Assembly: GCA_035578905.1 (NCBI GenBank)
Contig: JAQJVL010000004.1
Coordinates: forward strand, 6,004,175 to 6,068,174
Reading direction: 5' to 3'
Origin: Stictocephala bisonia
Taxonomy: Eukaryota > Arthropoda > Insecta > Hemiptera > Membracidae
DNA: 64,000 nt
Below the pieces are notes generated by a model. The model did not search any database, was not told the origin of the DNA, and saw only the letters and a program-made list of their open reading frames with translations. Below are positions 24,001 to 35,649 of the stretch, one piece after another. The translations under genes and the position numbers were made by a program. Each line of letters starts with the position of its first letter. Within the stretch, counting starts at the first letter, position 1.

Positions 24001-24091
24001 GGGGGGTTCCCTCGGGGGACAACCCCTTCTTTTTCATCTCTGCCGGCTCGGCGGGCGCCGCACGGCGCTCGCCGGATCGTGTGAAAGAGGC
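24001..24091. other. GC-rich foreign-looking fragment beside gap
   Basis: About 91 bp of strongly GC-rich sequence (for example ggctcggcgggcgccgcacg) with no counterpart in copy 1 and unlike anything else in the window. It ends exactly where copy-1-like LINE sequence resumes at 24092. It may be an adapter, a contaminant or a mis-joined contig end. Confidence 0.75.
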
Positions 24092-24874
24092 CTAATGCTA
24101 TCTATTGCTCGGTCACTGGTCTTATCTGTCAAACTGTTTATCAGTTTCCACTGTTGCTTGACATCGCCTTTATGATTATTAAATAAATTACTATAATAGT
24201 TATTTTTTGTAGTATCTATAATTTGATTAAGGGAAGCTTTAAACTTATTAAAATAAGTAACCAAACTTAAGTCATATGGTCTCCTTTTCATCATTTTATA
24301 AATGTTATTTCTTTTTTTCAATTTATTCAAAATGTACTGATTAATCCAAGGACTTTTCTGTTTTGCTTTCTGATACCTAGGTGTCAATGTATTTTTTTTC
24401 TTACTTAGACTAATACTAAAATTCAAAATGTTATAAAATTCATCAATAGCATCATTTACATTGATTTTATCTAATACACAGGACCACTTACAGTTACTTA
24501 AATACAATTTTAGGTCTTCAAAGCATATTTTTTCTACAACTAAGTTTTGCGGATAGGTATTTTTTGAATCCTTCTTAATTTTAGTCATTTTTAAGCCAAT
24601 CAAACTATGGTCTGTTATTCCTAATTTAAAAATCCCCGTTTGAAATAGTTTGATATTTTTATGCCGAATAAAAATGTGATCAATACAAGACTTAGACTCT
24701 TGTGTTTCTCTTGTATACTGATTAATAAAACAATGGAACCCTTGATTATACAACAACGACATATATGTTTCCACTTCTGGCTTTTCCTTTCTAATACATA
24801 TATTTATGTCACCTATAAAAATTACGTTTGAGCTTAAATTTTGAAATTTTGTTTCTAAATAATTTTCTAAATTC
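24092..24874 (-). mobile_element. Non-LTR retrotransposon, copy 2 remainder
   Basis: It corresponds to 13953-14735 of copy 1: the endonuclease C-terminal part and the linker before the reverse transcriptase. The reverse transcriptase and 3' end are missing at the gap. The frame (METYMSLLYN... to about residue 228) is identical to copy 1 over what remains. Whether the rest is absent or merely unassembled cannot be told. Confidence 0.85.
24093..24774 (-). pseudogene. LINE ORF2 fragment, copy 2
   Basis: Carries CIDHIFIR and TDHSLIG endonuclease signatures and ends at the residues DRAIDSIR, after which the frame enters the GC-rich fragment. No reverse transcriptase motif is present on this side of the gap. 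Confidence 0.85.
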
Positions 24875-25047
24875 TAAATTTCTATAAATATTGTTACAGT
24901 AGTTGGTTTTGTTCATTAGACCAGGATAATTTATGGCAACGTCATAAAATAACTGAAGTGTGTTAATTTCCTACAATTTTGTAATATTGAACCAAGAATG
25001 TTATTTATATTTTGAGTAAACATAATAACGTTTTATACTATACTTTA

Positions 25048-25431
25048 CAGTACAAGTGAACGTCACACAACACTAATATATTACAATATAAGCACAAAAT
25101 GCACAAATATACCACAATACAATATAAAATGCACAAATACACTACAATATAAGCACAAAATGCACAAATATACCACAATACAAGTTCAAATGAACAAGTA
25201 TACTACAATATAAGCACAAAGTTCACAAATATACCACAATACAAGTACCAAATGCACAAATATACTAGAATATAAGCTCAAAATGCACAAATATACTACA
25301 GAACAAATACAAAATGCAAAAATATTGCAAAATCAAGAACAAAATGCACAAATTCTTTTGTGAATCCCTCTGGTCCAAATCGATAACACTAATATATATA
25401 TATTAGTGTTGTGTAACGTTCACTTGTACTG
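25048..25431. mobile_element. CAGTACAAG-type MITE, copy 2 full length
   Basis: Second copy of 14918-15305, TA-flanked with the same termini. It is shorter because of fewer TA repeats near the right end. Confidence 0.8.
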
Positions 25432-26848
25432 TATATGTACCAGCACGTATAATGCTAATTAAACTACTATACTTTAGTAAATATGACAGTGTTACTCAGA
25501 ATTACTCTATTTATTGGTTCTTCTGTAGTTTTGGTTTTTTGGTGTTTTAGATTATGTCAACATTTTCTGGTAACCATTTATGGTATCGACGTGACTGACA
25601 CTTTTAATATGAAGGATTACGCAGCCCATGTTTACGTTTATGATTTCTACGACTTCAATTGGCGCCCCTTGCACATGACCTGCGGGTTTTCGAGATCAAG
25701 AAAAGTAGTTTTATTTATAAATTTTATATTTCAGATGGTGAAATCGGTTTTCGGTGTGTAAGTGTTAAAGAGGGATTAACATTTGTTCAGTATAAAAAAA
25801 ACTTAATCCCTCTTAATAGTGATTTAAAATCAGATATATTCACCACTTCATAAGGCCACAAGTTCTAATGTAGTGGTTAAATTTTTAACATATTTTTTCC
25901 TGTCTCAAGGGAAGGTACTTTTACTAATTTTCATTATAAAATTGAAAAATAATTAACATATTGAAACCCGATTGCACCACCTTTGGTATTTAGCAGACTT
26001 ACGTCTTGACGGCCGTTGTCGAGATCTATGTCTTTACGGTTACTTACTCGTTTAATTTCTTGACGAATCAGTGGGTTATATTACTATTATTAATTTACTA
26101 AGTAACCAATATTGCATTCATAGTTTTACGTTCTCCTGAGTGCTTTAAATAACAAGTAAAAAGGCTTTAATAGCTATCGAACTATTTAAGAGCCTAAATT
26201 CAAATTCAAATATATTTATTACTTATACAAAAAATGTATCTAAGCCGTTTATATTTTTATCTCTCTAGCTTGAGCTATTTGAGAACAACTATACTAATTT
26301 CTTTACAAAAATGTGTACGATTTATTATTTTAAAATTAATATTTATACATAAATATTATAATAAACTGTTTAGCAATAAATAACCATTTAAATTTAATTT
26401 TTAATCTTCTTTACTTCAAAACAATACAACAATAAATAAGATAACAATGAATATAACTATAAATATTTTTAAATAACATAACAAATTAAACAATAGGATA
26501 AATATAACATTAGAATCCTGGAAGTAAAACAAAACAACCCAATAAAATGTTTAGAATCAACAACAACAAAAAACAAGTAAAAAACATTATATCCTAAAAT
26601 TTATTAATACAAATAGATTAAATAAATGAATAAATTTGCGAAATAATTCAATGAAAAATAGAATCATACAAATATATTTTTTCCACGTGTTGTTCAAAGA
26701 CACACAATCATAGTGTAATTAAAACAAAATTTTAAAATACAAAAAATACATAATACCAAAGTCACCAAAAAAAACTGTCCAGGATCTGAACAGTTGAAAT
26801 ATTTATTGATTGATGATATTAGGAATACTTAAATAAAATATAATTAAT
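25432..26848. other. AT-rich DNA before 63-bp array, copy 2
   Basis: Second copy of 15306-16721 with scattered substitutions. No gene supported. Confidence 0.35.
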
Positions 26849-29225
26849 GTACAACCACACCGAGAGGGAACCAAGAGCGGCCCTGTGTTGGCTGGTTTAA
26901 CAACAATTAATGTACAACAGCACCGTGAGGGAACCAAGAGCAGCCATGTGTTGGCTGATTTAACAACAATTAATGTACAACCGCAACGTGAGGGAACCAA
27001 GAGCAGCCCTGTGTTGGCTGGTTTAACAACAATTAATGTACAACCGCAACGTGAGGGAACCAAGAGCAGCCGTGTGTCGGCTGATTTAACAACACTTAAT
27101 GTACAACCGCACTGTGAGGGAACCAAGAGCAGCCCTGATTTGGATGATTTAACAACACTTAATGTACAACTGCACTGTGAGGGAACCAAGAGCAGCAGTG
27201 TGTTGGCTGATTTAACAACAATTAATGTACAACCGCACCGTGAGGGAACCAAGAGCAGCCGTGTGTTGGCTGATTTAACAACAATTAATGTACAACCGCA
27301 CCGTGAGGGAACCAAGAGCAGCCGTGTGTTGGCTGATTTAACAACACTTAATGTACAACAGCACCGTGAGGGAACCAAGAGAAGCCGTGTGTTAGATGAT
27401 TTAACAACACTTAATGTACAACCGCACAGTGAGGGAACCAAGAGCAGCCGTGTGTTGGCTGATTTAACAACATTTAATGTACAACCGCACTGTGAGGGAA
27501 CCAAGAGCAGCCGTGTGTTGGCTGATTTAACAACATTTAATGTACAACCGCACTGTGAGGGAACCAAGAGAAGCCGTGTGTTGGATGATTTAACAACACT
27601 TAATGTACAACCACACCGAGAGGGAACCAAGAACAGCCGTGTGTTGGCTGATTTAACAACATTTAATATACAACCGCACTGTGAGGGAACCAGATGTTGG
27701 CTGATTTAACAACAATTAATGTACAACCGCAACGTGAGGGAACCAAGAGCAGCCCTGTGTTGGCTGGTTTAACAACAATTAATGTACAACCGCAACGTGA
27801 GGGAACCAAGAGCAGCCGTGTGTCGGCTGATTTAACAACACTTAATGTACAACCGCACTGTGAGGGAACCAAGAGCAGCCCTGATTTGGATGATTTAACA
27901 ACACTTAATGTACAACTGCACTGTGAGGGAACCAAGAGCAGCAGTGTGTTGGCTGATTTAACAACAATTAATGTACAACCGCACCGTGAGGGATCCAAGA
28001 GCAGCCGTGTGTTGGCTGATTTAACAACAATTAATGTACAACCGCACCGTGAGGGAACCAAGAGCAGCCGTGTGTTGGCTGATTTAACAACACTTAATGT
28101 ACAACAGCACCGTGAGGGAACCAAGAGAAGCCGTGTGTTAGATGATTTAACAACACTTAATGTACAACCGCACAGTGAGGGAACCAAGAGCAGCCGTGTG
28201 TTGGCTGATTTAACAACATTTAATGTACAACCGCACTGTGAGGGAACCAAGAGCAGCCGTGTGTTGGCTGATTTAACAACATTTAATGTACAACCGCACT
28301 GTGAGGGAACCAAGAGAAGCCGTGTGTTGGATGATTTAACAACACTTAATGTACAACCACACCGAGAGGGAACCAAGAGAAGCCGTGTGTTGGCTGATTT
28401 AACAACATTTAATATACAACCGCACTGTGAGGGAACCAAGAACAGCCGTGTGTTGGCTGATTTAACAACATTTAATGTACAACCGCACTGTGAGGGAACC
28501 AAGAGAAGCCGTGTGTTGGATGATTTAACAACACTTAATGTACAACCACACTGTGAGGGAACCAAGAGAAGCCGTGTGTTGGATGATTTAACAACATTTA
28601 ATGTACAACCGCACTGTGAGGGAACCAAGAGAAGCCATGTGTTGGATGATTTAACTACACTTAATGTACAACCACACCGAGAGGGAACCAAGAGAAGCCG
28701 TGTGTTGGATGATTTAACAACAATTAATGTACAACCGCACCATGAGGGAACCAAGAGCAGCCGTGTGTTGGCTGATTTAACAACATTTAATATACAACCG
28801 CACTGTGAGGGAACCAAGAGAAGCCGTGTGTTGGCTGATTTAACAACATTTAATGTACAACCGCACTGTGAGGGAACCAAGAGAAGCCGTGTGTTGGATG
28901 ATTTAACAACATTTAATGTACAACCGCACTGTGAGGGAACCAAGAGAAGCCGTGTGTTGGATGATTTAACAACACTTAATGTACAACCACACCGAGAGGG
29001 AACCAAGAGAAGCCGTGTGTTGGATGATTTAACAACAATTAATGTACAACCGCACCGTGAGGGAACCAAGAGCAGCCGTGTGTTGGCTGATTTAACAACA
29101 CTTAATGTACAACCACATCGTGAGGGAACCAAGAGCAGCCGTGTGTTGGCTGATTTAACAACACTTAATGTACAACCACATCGTGAGGGAACCAAGAGCA
29201 GCCGTGTGTTGGCTGATTTAACAAG
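26849..29225. repeat. 63-bp minisatellite, copy 2, expanded
   Basis: About 38 units of 63 bp. The order of unit variants in 26880-27680 is repeated in 27700-28440, so a block of 12-13 units was duplicated. A 10-bp deletion near 27692 (accagatgttggc in place of accaagagcagccatgtgttggc) shifts the reading frame, which is further evidence against a coding role. Later units belong to other variant classes (aagagaagccgtgtgttgga). Confidence 0.95.
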
Positions 29226-29609
29226 GTTAAGCTAATGGCACTTTAAAAACACTAAACGGTGGGGCGTGAGGACAATGATGCGCTCGTTAGTTGATGACTG
29301 TTATCACAACTCTAACTAAATATTGTGAGTTAACTACAGTACGGCACCCAACAACTGAACAAATTAATGTCAACTAACCAATTATCAACAATTAAAATGA
29401 TTGTTAGAAAACTGCTACTGAATGTTTATAACACTCTTTTGTTAAACGGATCAGTCAATCTTAATTAATTAATTTGAATTAAAAGTTTTACAATTATAAA
29501 ATTACATTTAATAATTCTGATTGTCGTATGCTGTGCAGCATTACCTGATTACTGCTATGTTTCTTTGTTACTTTTACTATACTATGTTAACTAGTTAGTT
29601 TTTTATTTT
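29226..29609. other. Unique DNA right of the duplication
   Basis: AT-rich with no gene. It begins at the breakpoint of the 63-bp array and is probably the native right flank. Confidence 0.4.
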
Positions 29610-29611
29610 TA

Positions 29612-30424
29612 CAGGGTTTCCCAAAAGTAAAATTCCAAACTTCGGGTAATGATTATATAGGTCAAAATGAAGATAAAATCATGAATAATGTTTTCCCCAA
29701 AAACGCTTCGTTTACCAGATATCCGCCAATTTGTTTTTTTCACAAAAGAGTTGTTTGTCCGAATTGGTTCAACCGATCTTTATGAAATCCCTACGTATTT
29801 TAGGATAATAATAACTATTGAAAAAAAATCAACTTGATCCAATTAAAATTTTCAAAGTGATGACAAATTTAAATGTTTAAACGGAAATTGTGGGAAAAAG
29901 GCAAAAAATACAAAAAAATTACTAAGAACACGTTTTTTAGACAGTTTTATTACCAACTTCTCAGTATGACAAAAAAAATTAGAATCGGACAAAAAATAAC
30001 AGAGATACATTGACATTTGTGCTGAGAGGCAGCAAAATAGACATTTGTTTGAAATAGTCTTAACCTTAATGTCTTGTTACTTATTGGAAGGTTTCAATGT
30101 ATCTCGATTATTTGTTGTCCAATTCTAACTTTTTTGATACTGACAGATTGGTAATAGCATTGTCTTAGTGAATTTTTGTATTTTTTGCCGTTTTCCCACA
30201 ATTTTCGTTTAAAAATTGTTCGTTTGAGAATAGTTCTCTATTATCTTAACATGCTTAGCGAGTTTAATATAGATCACTTAAACAAAATCGAAGATAATAA
30301 TTCTTTTGCGAAAAAAAAACAAAATGGCGGTGAACCGTTTTCGGAAAAAAATGTTTTATTTTCTTTCTATTTTGACTATATAATTATGTCCCAAAGTTTG
30401 GCACTTTATTTTGGGAAGACCTTG
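29612..30424. mobile_element. Fold-back MITE, Tc1/mariner type ends
   Basis: TA-flanked 813-bp element with ends CAGGGTTTCCCAAAAG and, on the other strand, CAAGGTCTTCCCAAAATAAA. Most of the element is two diverged inverted arms (about 29612-30010 and 30090-30424), for example agaatcggacaaaaaataac against gttgtccaattctaac. A spacer of about 80 bp contains no gene. The small frames inside are not supported. Confidence 0.8.
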
Positions 30425-30426
30425 TA

Positions 30427-33340
30427 TATAAATAAAAAGGAATGTGAAAATGCCCACATATAGTAAAAATGATTTTTGAAGAGCCATTCCAAATGTTTAA
30501 AAACTGTCTCCACGGCGGATTAGCCCGACCATCTTTCAGTAATTTATGTTCATTGCTCTTGACTGTCTGTTGAACCTCTAGTGTAGTTAAGTGGAAAAGA
30601 ATACGAAATATTCCTAATTTCACCCCATTATGGTAAAGGAATTTTAATTTAATTCCACCCCATTTTATTACATTCTACTTCGTTCCATTTCGCTTCGATT
30701 CACTTCGCTTCTTTGCAATTCTCTACGCTTCACCTCACCTTATATAAACTTCTTTTAATCTTTAAATATTACACATAAAGAAATAGTTTATTAACAATTC
30801 CACTTTACAGCAGAGCCAGTAACAAACTAGTAGCATTACAGTTTTAGCATAAAAATTACATGTTGGTATATTCTCAACACTACATACGAGTAAAAAGAAG
30901 AGTAACAATAGTCAATAACAATCGTAATAGTTCAAAAATAAATAAGTTTATAATTATTATAGTAACAACAAATAACAATATGTGAACAACATAAAAAAAT
31001 AATAATAATAATAAAAACCATGCAATATCATGAAACAAAACCAAAACTAAAGAATGTAGAAAAAATTAGATGTAACGCACCCCAAAGGTGGGAAATCAAG
31101 TATTGTAACAACCCAAAGAAAGTAAAGCTAACTCACTTTGTCGTATATAGTCTGAATATTTGTAAATAAATAAGATAAAACCAAACTATTGCAAAATAAC
31201 GTACGTAAGTACATTTAAAAGATACGCGGAACTCACACTTAAGAACTAGAACAAGGAAGATTTCTCAATCACCAAATCAACAAAAATGAAGTTGAGGCTA
31301 AAAAATGTGTTTTGTTTTAAGATTATCAGTTTTTAAAATAAGTGGAATGAAATAAAAATAATATATTTTTAAATATTTATAATGGTAAAATCCTCAAAAT
31401 TAATTTTAAATGTGAACTGAAACAGTCGTCACGGGCAACTGTTTATTATACGTTTGCAAAAAAGAGATCTAGGAAAAGGGAGAGCTTGAATATGCTATAG
31501 AAGTAAAGGTTGAAAATATCAGATCCATTTACCAGTAGCGCAGTGGCGTCTTGTTCGACGGCCAGGGAACAGGAGGGGGCAAATTGACACTGACGGAACA
31601 AGGCTGACACTGGATCTCTCAACCGAGCACAGACATCTTCTTTATTCAATGGCCATGAAAATCAATGAGAAGGAATTCATTTAACAAAATTTACATACTC
31701 TGCAAATAATTGTACATCTATGTACGGAAACTTTTCATAGGCCTATTAATTAAGATCTGCGTTAGAATGATAATGAACCTTGTAAAAATTAAATGTATAA
31801 AGTGAGATATTAAGAAATATAAACAAAAGATGAAAGACGGTAAAATCATGATATTAAACAAATTATAAATTATGATTTGAAAAATAAATAAAAATCAATT
31901 TAGTTCTTTCCTTATTGAATATTGAACACATCAACAGAAAAAAAAAAAAAAAAACAATTTTTATGGGCAAAAATTACGATAAATTATAATGAAATTGTAA
32001 TAAATGGTATATTTTTATGAGCTCTATACATAAAAATCTTAATAAATTTAAATATTATGTATTATAATAAAAGTGGAAATATTACTATATGGATGTAAAG
32101 CATTAATATAGAATATTATAAAATTGCTGAAATTACCCAAATATTTTATATTTTTCTCATAAATGGAATGTGGTGCATTTTATCTACTTCGCAGTCCATT
32201 AAAAAAGTATACTAGAAATATTCACGTTTTACGAATTACTATAAAAAATATTATTGGATTTTCCCCTATTAATCAATAAAATAAATAGAATAAAAAACCG
32301 ACATTGATTTGACTAAAATTGTAAAGTATAAATTTTTTTTGTCCAGACGTCAATGGTTTGTTCTTTCACCTCACTCCGTCTATGAGAAAAATAAAATAAC
32401 TACAGCATTTTAAATATTGATTTGTTTATATAGTTTTGTTAGTTCTTGGCATTGTTTGTATTGTTTATTTTCAGTTGTGTAAATATTTCATATTCGAATT
32501 GTTATAATTAAAAACGCCACAGAGAGTGGCTATAGTCTATTTTGTAATTATTTGGATTCCGTAGTTACTTAAAATTATTTCTTATGTTATTGCCGGTCAC
32601 TCAGCCTGAAAAATGTGACCAGTCTAATTTCAGAGATGTTCCAATGTTTTGTATATATTTCCTTAATTAATTGGAATAAATAATTATCTCATTACATGTA
32701 TTTCAGTCCAATTTTAATATAATATGTAAATAACCAATGTATGTTCAAATTGGTTATTTTAATTCTTATGGGAGTGGACAACAGAGTCGTTAATTTTTCC
32801 TCAATACTCCAGATTCTCTTCCGATTTTCGATCAAACGCATTCTACAAAGTTTAACTTGCTCTCAACTTTGTGTATTTGCTAATGAAATGTGCAATTAGT
32901 GCTGATAGCTATTGAAAACTTGGAAGTCAAAGCACATGGAGTACGTCTTGTGATTGATTCCTCAAAGTCTCTCGGCTCAAACATGTAACCAGGCATATTA
33001 GATCTGGTATGTTCTGAAGTTTGGAAACTCAGTACCCAAGAAACAAGCCACATTGGCAGATAGGACGTGTGTGATTCAAACAACTTACCAGGAAAATAAG
33101 TATTCTAAAAGTATACCACATCGATAGATCGTGTCACTCAATTTAGGTAATTTTGTCCTGACCAAGTAAGCATTGTATTTTACTGCCAGTTATTACTTAT
33201 TTCCAACATTGTTGTTATTAACAACCATAAATGATCTAGTTAATTAATCTTTAATAATCACCCTTTTTAAATCAGATGTTGTAAATAAATCTTAAAATTA
33301 GAACAAAATTAACAAATCATTCCAGCAATCATGTGGTTAT
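30427..33340. other. Long unassigned AT-rich stretch
   Basis: No protein motif, RNA gene or clear transposon was recognised. It contains a degenerate cgcttc/cacttcg-rich patch at 30650-30745, an ATA trinucleotide run near 31003-31016 and a poly-A run at about 31940-31957. Frames up to 79 codons lack known motifs. Confidence 0.4.
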
Positions 33341-33344
33341 CATC

Positions 33345-33480
33345 AAAATACAATTGACATGTGTAAGTAAATGCAGTGATTTTATATAGACTTTTAAAAT
33401 TACATTTTAATTTATCAATTTGAAGTTATTTCAAATTGATTAAATCGATTTAAAATCACTGCCTTTACTTACTTATATGG
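33345..33480. repeat. Short inverted repeat pair
   Basis: gtaagtaaatgcagtgattt and aaatcactgcctttacttac face each other about 60-70 bp apart. A related phrase (aatcattgcatacacttaca) occurs at about 37615, beside another copy of the dispersed repeat, so it probably belongs to that repeat family. Confidence 0.55.
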
Positions 33481-33526
33481 AAGTAATGTATCGTAACTAT
33501 ATATTTCATAAGGATTACAACAAGAT

Positions 33527-33895
33527 CATGAAATTAATTTTACGACCTCTAGAAGCCAAGACAACAATGTTTCAGGGAATCGAAAGAACTATTCTCCTCG
33601 AAAAGTTAAAATTCTAAAATTTACAAAACTTGTAGTAAACATAAGTGTACATTTGATGTACAGTGAAAACTAGTAGAAACTCCGGTACCTTTTTTTCTTA
33701 CAATTAGGATAAAAATTATCAAAACGTGTAGCAAAATAAAAAATGTAAATGTCATGACGTACAGTCAAACTAGAAAAACAATGATGTGATTTGATTTTCC
33801 GTACACCTCTTAATTCTTTATTTATTTTAGAAAACAACCTTATAACTCGGGTGCACTTAATACCTGAGCCGGTAGTAGTAGGCGGTTTCCCTTCG
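33527..33895 (+). repeat. Dispersed repeat family, copy A
   Basis: About 370 bp starting at attttacgacctctagaag and running past ccgtacacctctta to actcgggtgcactt. The first 260 bp recur closely at 34208-34480. A diverged full-length version is at 37676-38110. It is non-coding and likely an old mobile element. Confidence 0.7.
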
Positions 33896-34207
33896 TGCCT
33901 GCACGTTTATTTAACACACTTAATAATTAATAACTAAATTACACACTATTTAATATTTACAAACTTAAATTACTAGATAAACACTATTTTGAAACTTGAA
34001 TGTAATCACTATTATTAATATCAATTAAAGTCACTTATCACACTCGAGTCTGTATTCACACAATATCTGTTACGCATTTACCTTGCCTGTGCTGTAATAG
34101 TGATTTACGAGATTTTACTAGAATTTCTATGCGAAATCCTTCAAATGATTAGACCAGGCACAAACTTGACATTGCTGAATTTCCTCAGAAGTGTCTCTTT
34201 CAAATTA

Positions 34208-34480
34208 AACAATTAATTTTACGACCTCTTGAAGTAAAGAAAACTATGTTTCAGGGAATCGAAAGAACTATTCTCCTCGAAAAGTTAAAATTCTAAAATT
34301 TACAAAACTTGTAGCAAACATAAGTGTAAATTTGATGTATAGTGAAAACTAGTAGAAATTCCGGTACCTTTTTTCTTACAATTAGGATAAAAATTATCAA
34401 AACGTGTAACAAAAAAAAAAAAAAAAAAAAAATGTAAATATCGTGACGTACAGTCAAACTAGAAAAACAATGATTATTTT
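34208..34480 (+). repeat. Dispersed repeat family, copy B
   Basis: Closely similar to copy A over about 260 bp, with an added poly-A run at about 34408-34430 and a deletion of the following ccgtacacctc section. It lies about 680 bp downstream in the same orientation, so it may be a local duplication. Confidence 0.75.
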
Positions 34481-34639
34481 AGAAAACAGAGGAAAACATT
34501 TGTATTGGTTACTCTCACATGTAAATAATATAAGGTACATATAATGTGTCCTCAACAATAATTATATTATACATAATTCGTTATAAAATTAATAGATGTA
34601 AACTAAAATAAACTAAATTATTATAAAATATTTGTAAAA

Positions 34640-35150
34640 TTCATCAAAGAAAATTTGTGGACGGTTTAATAACCCCTATCAATTAAGGTGTCTCCTAAAA
34701 GACTCAAATCTCGGCATTCGTCAGACTGTCATGTAGTTTGATCCCACCATAAAATGTAGTTGGTTTAAAAAAGGATTTTAGATTATGGGTACGCGAATTT
34801 TTGTTGATATTAAATTATAAAAGTGAATAAAATCATTGATAAATAATGATACGTATTTCTAAGAACAGCAATGCTTCAAATATGGGAAAGTTAGCGTATT
34901 TTTGCGCTTAAATATTCCCTTGCATGATTGTCTTGGCTGTAATTTGTAAATTGCACTGTTGACTTTTTTAGAACAAACACGGCTTTTGTTCTACATGATT
35001 CATAGTCCCATATCTGTACAGCATAAGACAACTGTGGTAAGAGCAGTTCATAATAAGTTGATGAAAGAGTTAAAGTGTGTATAACAGAAGACAGGATTCG
35101 GATGACGAAAGAAACAGTGGGCACTCACTCTCTTTGATAAATTTCCTATT
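34640..35150 (-). pseudogene. LINE reverse transcriptase C-terminal remnant
   Basis: The minus-strand frame at 34891-35124 ends with residues typical of the region after the reverse transcriptase of insect Jockey/CR1-like elements (TYYELLLPQLSYAVQIWDYE). After a frameshift, another minus-strand frame at about 34700-34810 reads INKNSRTHNLKSFF and FYGGIKLHD, which matches the last part of such proteins (NSRTH..., GIKLYN-like). This is therefore the broken 3' end of a non-LTR retrotransposon of a lineage different from the one at 11785-14735. No catalytic motif is left. Confidence 0.65.
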
Positions 35151-35276
35151 TTAGCAGAATAATAATTTAAATTTACATAAAGTTAAACTGAGGAGTTTTG
35201 CTGTTTACTATGAATTAATTTAAAATCTGTCAACAATATAGTATATTGATATAACATTTAAAATTAAAGTTTAAGG

Positions 35277-35505
35277 ACGAGCCGGTGGCCGAGCGGTCTA
35301 AGGCGTCAGGACCGCTATCTTGAGTTAGATAGCGCTGGTTCGAATCCGGCCTGGACTGGAACATTTATTAGTAATATTCACCTTCTACTGTGCTGGTTCG
35401 CCCCCTTACTCTGTCTGAGTAAGTTCCTCGCACAGATCAATAGTCTATGGGGAATGGGCAGAGTAAGGTTAAGATGGAGGATCGGCCTCTCCTTAAAAAA
35501 TAAAA
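35277..35505 (+). mobile_element. tRNA-derived SINE, complete
   Basis: The head resembles tRNA-Leu: an A-box (tggccgagcggtctaagg) and a B-box (ggttcgaatcc), with a plausible T arm (gctgg/ccggc). The acceptor stem does not pair, and the anticodon region is not a normal loop, so it is not a functional tRNA. A tRNA-unrelated body follows (actggaacatttattagtaa ... ttaccttctactgtgctgg type) and the element ends in aaaaaataaaa. It would be transcribed by RNA polymerase III from the internal boxes and mobilised by a LINE. A second copy lies at 55733-55852. Confidence 0.8.
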
Positions 35506-35649
35506 CAGTTGTTCAAGTAAAACACCAACCAAGTCAGTTTTATCCGAATTCAAGTAAATCGTTATTAACCAATCTAAAATTGAGTTATAATCAATGAAAG
35601 CATAAAGTGTATACACTTTTGGTAGAGAAAGGGAATATCATGGTTAAAA

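Larger units (their letters stand above)
18001..29233. repeat. Tandem duplication of about 12.3 kb, copy 2 (gapped)
   Basis: It is colinear with 5691-17975 apart from a 100-N gap and the loss of copy-1 positions 11336-13952 around it. The array at its right end is longer and leads into unique DNA at about 29226 (ggttaagctaatgg), which is presumably the original right flank of the single-copy locus. Confidence 0.93.

Noticed and set aside
23884..24084. 66-codon frame crossing the gap
   Set aside because: It is translated through Ns and the GC-rich fragment, so it is meaningless.
27663..29235. Open frames of 510 and 513 codons on both strands
   Set aside because: Same 63-bp repeat; antiparallel frames of equal quality indicate a period artefact.
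35281..35360. Possible tRNA-Leu gene
   Set aside because: The A and B boxes are present but the acceptor stem does not pair and a SINE body with A-rich tail follows; a second copy exists.
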